Shown piece after piece: positions 43,039 to 47,317 of a stretch of 47,317 bases of DNA. Under the pieces are notes generated by a model, which worked only from the letters and a program-made list of their open reading frames with translations, was not told the DNA's origin and made no database searches. The DNA is taken from contig JAJDNM010000077.1 of the NCBI GenBank assembly GCA_022340665.1, forward strand, positions 1 to 47,317. The letters are read 5' to 3'. Source of the stretch: Acidobacteriota bacterium (GTDB taxonomy: Bacteria > Acidobacteriota > Thermoanaerobaculia > Thermoanaerobaculales > Sulfomarinibacteraceae). The translations under genes were made by a program, and so were the position numbers. Within the stretch, counting starts at the first letter, position 1; each line of letters opens with the position of its first letter.

Positions 43039-43108
43039 GGGCGCCATATATGGCGCCCTTGATCGTTCAATTGGAATTCATAGATCAAGGGCGGGATATA
43101 TCCCGCCC
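43039..43108. repeat. Twin ATATAT-centred palindromes
   Basis: Two perfect 20-base palindromes, GGGCGCCATATATGGCGCCC (43039-43058) and GGGCGGGATATATCCCGCCC (43089-43108). They are joined by a shared inverted CTTGATC/GATCAAG pair (43058-43064 with 43083-43089). They lie between the converging cysS and YibQ-like genes. Confidence 0.9.
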
Positions 43109-43179
43109 CTACAATCCCTTCGCATCCACGCCACCGGAGGCGGAGAGGAATTCCTCATCCCGAATTCGACCTCGTGCGT

Positions 43180-44367
43180 CTAACGCACGAGGTCGCTCGG
43201 TTTGACCAGGTCTGCGCCACGCTTCGACAGCCCCGGGAGGTCTTCGAAGAGCACCTCGACGGTCGTCTTGTCGAGGTGACCGATGGCGATGATCTCACCC
43301 TCCATCCGCGACCGGCGAACCGCCTCGGCGAGCTGCTTGCGGATGGCCGCGGGCGATCGCGTGTTGTCGAGAAAAACGTGTCGCCTGTTGGTCGGCACCT
43401 TCTGCAGGCGGGCGGCCTCCTCGGCCACCGTTCGAGCCGTCGTTCGCGAGTCGATGAACGCCATGCCACGCGCCTTGAGCTCCTGCATGATCCAGGTCAT
43501 CGTCTTGAGGTCAGCGGTCACCTTTGATCCCATGTGATTGTTGACACCGACCGCGTGCGGGATGTTGTTGAGGGCGTCATGCACCGCGCTCCTCAGCTCC
43601 TGGGAGTTCATCGACATCAGAATCGCACCAGGCCCGGGATTGTCCTCGGGATAGTTGTCCGGCTCCATCGGCAGGTGGAGCCAGATCTCGTGCCCGGCGT
43701 CAAAAAGGGCATTTGCCGTCTCCGCGGAATGCGGAAGAAACGGCAGAATCGCGAAACCGACCTCGGCCGGCAGGACAGCCGCGGCCGGGACCAGATCGAG
43801 GCTCTGGCCGCCGTCATCGAGCAGAATCGCCAGGCGGCCACGCGCGTCGGGCGCCGGCTCGGGCCTCTTGGTCGGCGTCGGCACAGCGGTCGGTTCGGCC
43901 GTCGGAACAGCGGTCGGAAACGCCTCCTTCACCACCAGGTCGAGGTCGAAGGCCTCGACCTCCATACCGACCCGCAGTCGCACGTGTTCAGAGCCCAAAT
44001 CCTCCGGGCGGGAAAACTCCGCACCTCGCGCGGCAGCCTCGATCTCGAGATCACCGATGAAGCCGTCCCGTGCGGGGCGACTCGGAAAGGAGATATTCCA
44101 GGTCCGCACGAAGATCTCTCCGACCTTGCGGATCGGATCGTCGGCCGCAATGTCGGCAGCTGCGACGCCCCGACCCTCGGCCAGCTCCCGCAGGCGGTCT
44201 TCGAACGGCACCGCCCCCTTCTCGCCGCGGCCACTACCCAGGAACCAGATCGCGGCGAGGAACGCGACAACCGCAGCCACAACGACTGCCGTCGTTACCC
44301 AGGGCTGGATTTCGTTCTTGCTGCTCTTTTTCTTCTTTTTACCGGCTGGCAAGGTGTACCGTCCCAC
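43180..44367 (-). CDS. Divergent polysaccharide deacetylase (YibQ-like)
   Basis: 395 residues from GTG 44367. A basic N-terminus (PAGKKKKKSSKNE), one membrane segment (TTAVVVAAVVAFLAAIWFLG, about 25-45), an N-terminal domain, a Pro/Thr linker (PTAVPTAEPTAVPTPTKRP), then the YibQ-type fold: LAILLDDGGQSLD, VGFAILPFLPHSAETA, EIWLHLPMEPDNYPEDNPGPGAI, AVGVNNHMGSKVTAD, GMAFIDSRTT and HVFLDNTRSPAAIRKQLAEAVRRSRMEGEIIAIGHL. Located in the periplasm or outer leaflet; the family is linked to septal peptidoglycan functions by neighbourhood with envC. The frame is open to 44583, but that part overlaps the S41 gene. No clear ribosome site; TTG 44352 is an alternative. Confidence 0.85.
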   Translation of the reverse strand: MGRYTLPAGKKKKKSSKNEIQPWVTTAVVVAAVVAFLAAIWFLGSGRGEKGAVPFEDRLRELAEGRGVAAADIAADDPIRKVGEIFVRTWNISFPSRPARDGFIGDLEIEAAARGAEFSRPEDLGSEHVRLRVGMEVEAFDLDLVVKEAFPTAVPTAEPTAVPTPTKRPEPAPDARGRLAILLDDGGQSLDLVPAAAVLPAEVGFAILPFLPHSAETANALFDAGHEIWLHLPMEPDNYPEDNPGPGAILMSMNSQELRSAVHDALNNIPHAVGVNNHMGSKVTADLKTMTWIMQELKARGMAFIDSRTTARTVAEEAARLQKVPTNRRHVFLDNTRSPAAIRKQLAEAVRRSRMEGEIIAIGHLDKTTVEVLFEDLPGLSKRGADLVKPSDLVR

Positions 44368-44401
44368 GGCTGAACGAGCTATCGATCCGAATGACCATCG
44401 A

Positions 44402-45532
44402 TCACGCGGCCTTCTCGAGGCCCTCGGCAAGGAGCTCGAGCGCACGATCGAGCACCGGGTCATCCTCCGAGTCGGGTTCCGCCGCCTCGACCACCTCGTT
44501 CGGTTCGATACCGTTGCCGCTGATGGTCTCGTCGTCCGGTCGCAGCCACAGGCCGACCGGCATCCACACGGCCACGTCGCCATCGCGAACGAGGCTCATG
44601 TACGGCGCGTTTCCCAGGGTGCGGCTTCCAACCACGATCGCCCCGCCGCCTTGCAGCGCGCCGGCCAGGATCTCGCCCACACCTTCGGTCTGCTGGCTGA
44701 CGAGGACCATCGGCGGTGCGTCCAGTGCCGCTGCCTCATCGGCCTCGTACAGCCGCGATCCGGCCCGTCTCCCCTTCCACTCGCCGAGTCTTCCGGCGCG
44801 CAGGAAGGAATCGGCCAGCTCGATCGTCGCCGCTTCGAGCCCCCAGTGGAGCTCCCGCAGGTCGAGGATCACGAGGCCGTCATCCGGAATCAGCTCCGCC
44901 ACGGTTGCCACTGCATCGATCGGTACCGCATCGACCCGGATGATCGTGACGTCGTCACGCTCCTCGGCGGTTGCCGCTCGCAGCTTCCACTCGGCCGGCT
45001 CCAGCACCACCTCTCGTCTCTCGTCAACCTCCCGATCGAAGACCGTCAGCTTCACCGGGGTGCCGTTTCTCTCGCGGTCCATCAATTCGAGCCGGATCTG
45101 CCACAACGGTCGTCCGCGGCTGTTGACCCCGTCGACCAGCTCGATGACCTCCCAGATCTGGAGACCGGCCGCCTCCGCCGGTGAACCTGGAAAGACAAAG
45201 CGAACCGCGGCGGACCCGAGCCTCGACGAGAGCCCCAGACCGAAGGGTGGAGGCGATTCGACCAGCTCCAGATAATCTCCGATCCGCTCGACCGGGAGAA
45301 CCGCTGCCGATTGGTTCAGGGACTCGACGAGACCCGCGTCGAGCGACAGGGACAACGCCTCCTGGTTGAGCTCGTTCACGTACTCGGTCTCCACCAGATG
45401 CACAACCTCGGCGAGGTTGCCGAGCGCCCGGAAGAGCACGTCCTGATTCGACCGGTTGGCCAGCAGGACGCCGGTGAAGAGCATCACCACAACCAGCGAG
45501 ATTGACAGGAAGATGATGCGAACTCGTTTCAT
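44402..45532 (-). CDS. S41 (CtpA-like) pseudopeptidase with PDZ domain
   Basis: A 376-residue protein. An N-terminal membrane anchor (5-26) and an N-terminal helical part (EVVHLVETEYVN) precede a PDZ domain at about 97-180 (FGLGLSSRLGSAAVRFVFPGSPAEAAGL) and an S41 core at about 190-345 (GLVILDLREL, PPMVLVSQQTEGVGEILAGALQGGGAIVVGSRTLGNAPY). In active CtpA the core reads TASASEI with catalytic Ser and GxxTFGKG with catalytic Lys. Here these positions are Gly284 (TEGVGEI) and Asn308 (TLGNA). Both catalytic residues are gone while the flanks are kept, so it is probably an adaptor. It starts 2 bases after the EnvC-like stop. Confidence 0.85.
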   Translation of the reverse strand: MKRVRIIFLSISLVVVMLFTGVLLANRSNQDVLFRALGNLAEVVHLVETEYVNELNQEALSLSLDAGLVESLNQSAAVLPVERIGDYLELVESPPPFGLGLSSRLGSAAVRFVFPGSPAEAAGLQIWEVIELVDGVNSRGRPLWQIRLELMDRERNGTPVKLTVFDREVDERREVVLEPAEWKLRAATAEERDDVTIIRVDAVPIDAVATVAELIPDDGLVILDLRELHWGLEAATIELADSFLRAGRLGEWKGRRAGSRLYEADEAAALDAPPMVLVSQQTEGVGEILAGALQGGGAIVVGSRTLGNAPYMSLVRDGDVAVWMPVGLWLRPDDETISGNGIEPNEVVEAAEPDSEDDPVLDRALELLAEGLEKAA

Positions 45533-45534
45533 GT

Positions 45535-46683
45535 TCAGGAGGATCCCCCCTTCAGCTGGAGCCACCGCCTCGGGTCCTCCGGCTTTTCTGCAACACGGAA
45601 TTCGAGGTAGATATTGCCACCTTCCTTGGGTGGCGACGCAAGGCCGAGGCGCATCCCCATCGTCACGGATTGATCGACGCGCACGTGGATTGTACCAAGG
45701 CCGGCGACCAGCGAATACACGCCGTTCCCATGGTCGAGAACGACCATGTTCCCGTAACCCTTGAAATGACGGGCAAATGCGACAACTCCCGGGAAAACCG
45801 CGTTGACCGGCGACGAGCTCGGGGCGTTGAACCGGACACCGTTGCACATCGTGTAGGCGGAATACTGAGCCAGCTTCTGGCGGCCGAAACCCTGGACAAT
45901 CGGGCCATCCACCGGCCACGGAAGGGCGCCGCGGTAGGCACGGATGTCCTCGTTCCCGGTAAACCGCTGCCGAGAGGCGAGCACGCCGACCAGGCGCTCG
46001 AGGGAGGCCTCTCGCTCGCGCAGATCCGCGAGCGAGGCGCCGGTCCGCGCACGGCTGCGTTCGAGGCTCGCGAGATGGTTCGCGACACGAGACCGGACGT
46101 CTTCCAGGTGTTGACGTCGCTCCTCGAGATCCCGCGCCTCCTCATGCGCCTGATCGAGGGTCCGGCTCAGCTCCGCCAGCCGGACCGTGTGCTGCATCCG
46201 GATTTCCCGGTACTCATCGAAGAGACGGGCCTGGCCCGCGGTCAGAACCGACACGGTTCCGATGGCCTCTTCCAGGACACCTCCCCGGTAGGCGTCGATG
46301 AAGAGCTGGAGAGGACCGGGTCTGCCGAGCAACATCATCACCTCGAGGTGGCGATCGAGGACCTGCTTCCTCCGGTCGAGATCGGCTGCGAGGGTCTCCG
46401 CTTCCATCCGGAGCCGTTCCACCTCACCACCGCTGCGCTCGAGGAGCAGCTCCACCTCATGCACTCGAGCGTCCGCAAGCTCCAACTCGGCGTCCAGCTT
46501 CTGCCGCTCCTGTTCGGCGGTCCTCGCCTTGGCCGCAAGGTCGTCGAGGTTTGCCTGGAGCCGACCTATGCGCTGGCGAACCACCGCCAGCTGGTCATCC
46601 GTCGGGCTCGCGGCACCCAGGTACGACGGGGCGGGGAAAGCCAGACAGGCGCAGACGAAAAGAGCTCGAGTGAGCCATCTCAT
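45535..46683 (-). CDS. envC: EnvC-like murein hydrolase activator (degenerate LytM)
   Basis: A 382-residue exported protein: signal peptide (1-25), a long coiled coil (about 30-235, QLAVVRQRIGRLQANLDDLAAKA...), and a C-terminal LytM/M23 domain (about 250-380). The metal-binding residues of active LytM are replaced: the HxGxD position reads CNGVR and the final HLHFE position reads NIYLEF, like EnvC (SLYFE). It should therefore activate cell-wall amidases rather than cut. First gene of the EnvC-S41-YibQ unit. The start ATG at 46683 gives the signal peptide; TACAAT ends 7 bases before it, so the mRNA may be leaderless. Confidence 0.87.
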   Translation of the reverse strand: MRWLTRALFVCACLAFPAPSYLGAASPTDDQLAVVRQRIGRLQANLDDLAAKARTAEQERQKLDAELELADARVHEVELLLERSGGEVERLRMEAETLAADLDRRKQVLDRHLEVMMLLGRPGPLQLFIDAYRGGVLEEAIGTVSVLTAGQARLFDEYREIRMQHTVRLAELSRTLDQAHEEARDLEERRQHLEDVRSRVANHLASLERSRARTGASLADLREREASLERLVGVLASRQRFTGNEDIRAYRGALPWPVDGPIVQGFGRQKLAQYSAYTMCNGVRFNAPSSSPVNAVFPGVVAFARHFKGYGNMVVLDHGNGVYSLVAGLGTIHVRVDQSVTMGMRLGLASPPKEGGNIYLEFRVAEKPEDPRRWLQLKGGSS

Positions 46684-46690
46684 GCATGGC

Positions 46691-46696
46691 ATTGTA
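46691..46696 (-). promoter_or_regulatory. Candidate -10 box (TACAAT) for the envC-like operon
   Basis: TACAAT on the minus strand is followed by 7 bases and the ATG at 46683, so the transcript would start at about the start codon. An alternative TATAGT overlaps it upstream. No ribosome site is seen. Confidence 0.4.
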
Positions 46697-46740
46697 CTAT
46701 AAATAAAGGAATTACACAGTTACCGCCCACCCACCCACCC

Positions 46741-47060
46741 CGCATTTCGAATTTCGAACTTCGGATTTCGAAATTCCCGGCCACCCTCCCGGTGTACACG
46801 CAGGGTGGAGGGGAATCGAGCATCGAGAATCTAGAAATCTACTGTGTCATCCCGAGCGACGCGCCGAAAGCCTTCCCTTTGTGTCATCCCGAGCGAGCGA
46901 AGCGAGCCGAGGGATCTATGGACAATGCAGGACCGCGCTTCTGCCATGCCCACAGAACCTGCCCTGAGCGAGCGAAGCGAGTCGAACGGGTTCCTCCGCT
47001 CGCTCACGGTGTTCGCTCGGTCGGAATGACAAAAGGTGGGAGTGCTCTGTTCCCTCGGTC
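46741..47060. repeat. Mixed intergenic repeats at the right end
   Basis: TTTCGAA-type heptamers with a CCACCCTCCC ... GCAGGGTGGAGGGG core (46743-46815), then dispersed GTCATCCCGAGCGAGCG-type repeats in direct orientation (from 46846 and 46883-46921) and a relative in inverse orientation (46993-47030). No gene is seen from 46684 to the window end. Confidence 0.75.
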
Positions 47061-47130
47061 GGATTGCAAGCGCGGAGAGGGTAGGCGGGAAGTCCGAATT
47101 CCCAGAGGCGTGGCCGGTTGGGTGGGCAGC

Positions 47131-47309
47131 ATTCCTAATTCCTAATTCCTAATTCCTAATTCCTAATTCCTCATTCCTAATTCCTCATTCCTCATTCCTC
47201 ATTCCTAATTCCTCATTCCTAATTCCTCATTCCTAATTCCTCATTCCTAATTCCTCATTCCTCATTCCTCATTCCTAATTCCTCACTCCTAATTCCTCAC
47301 TCCTAATTC
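47131..47309. repeat. 25-unit heptamer array ATTCCTA/ATTCCTC
   Basis: Twenty-five tandem heptamers differ almost only at the last base (A or C): five A-type, then C, A, three C, A, C, A, C, A, C, A, three C, A, C, A, C, A; two late A-type units read ACTCCTA. A GTTGGGTGGG core precedes it at 47118, so this is the right arm of an inverted heptamer element. It is the longest array in the window. Confidence 0.92.
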
Positions 47310-47317
47310 GGGCGGGT

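Noticed and set aside
43655-45184. 509-codon open frame on the plus strand
   Set aside because: It lies antisense over the YibQ-like and S41-like genes and is Ser/Arg-rich nonsense in composition.

Overview
The window is GC-rich chromosomal DNA from a diderm (Gram-negative-type) bacterium. Evidence for this is lipobox lipoproteins, an EnvC-type septal factor, Hfq and a complete ceramide-forming gene trio. The genes are housekeeping-like, tightly packed, and often overlap by 4 bp. Almost every gene boundary carries short inverted heptamer-type repeats. The gene mix and repeat style would suit an Acidobacteriota-like lineage (for example Thermoanaerobaculia), but that is inference. There is no rRNA, tRNA, phage, insertion sequence or CRISPR array that I can support.

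Layout. 0.4-4.5 kb: small envelope and stress proteins (DUF1508, LEA-like lipoprotein, dodecin, amphipathic lipoprotein) and a LemA-TPM-TPM operon. 4.7-7.3 kb: a DUF362 protein and a NapH/NapG-like iron-sulfur membrane protein. 7.4-8.9 kb: class I fumarase, two subunits. 9.1-11.6 kb: two tandem MshEN (GspE N-terminal) proteins. 11.7-15.6 kb: SRPBCC protein, penicillin-acylase-family hydrolase, TsaB, RimI. 15.8-16.9 kb: DHH phosphoesterase. 17.1-20.5 kb: an apparent ceramide operon (CerR-like reductase, serine palmitoyltransferase, GNAT-type ceramide synthase). 20.7-21.8 kb: QueE-QueD. 21.9-25.3 kb: UvrC, RNase III, Mut7-C RNase. 25.5-27.8 kb: aconitase. 28-30.6 kb: a degenerate GGDEF protein, a 0.7 kb gene-free stretch with compact hairpins, and a class V PLP enzyme. 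30.7-33.1 kb: a double FGE/SUMF1-fold protein. 33.7-37.9 kb: unknown protein, TrmA-type RNA methyltransferase, ComEC. 38.1-41.4 kb: MiaA-Hfq-TPR lipoprotein-Crp operon. 41.5-42.9 kb: CysS. 43.2-46.7 kb: EnvC-like, S41-like and YibQ-like envelope operon.

How the genes fit together. Several act on translation fidelity: TsaB (t6A37), MiaA (i6A37), QueD/QueE (position 34), CysS, RimI, an RNA uridine methyltransferase and RNase III. Fumarase and aconitase serve the TCA cycle. The ceramide trio and the EnvC/S41/YibQ trio point to a sphingolipid-containing outer envelope and controlled septal peptidoglycan splitting.

The most interesting signals are: (1) the ceramide operon; (2) an EnvC-pseudoprotease-deacetylase operon in which the S41 member has lost both catalytic residues; (3) a family of intergenic elements built from inverted heptamer arrays whose two arms often share the same word, and which sit on gene stop codons; (4) a 176-nt nested hairpin whose 3' arm contains the predicted start codon of an unknown gene.
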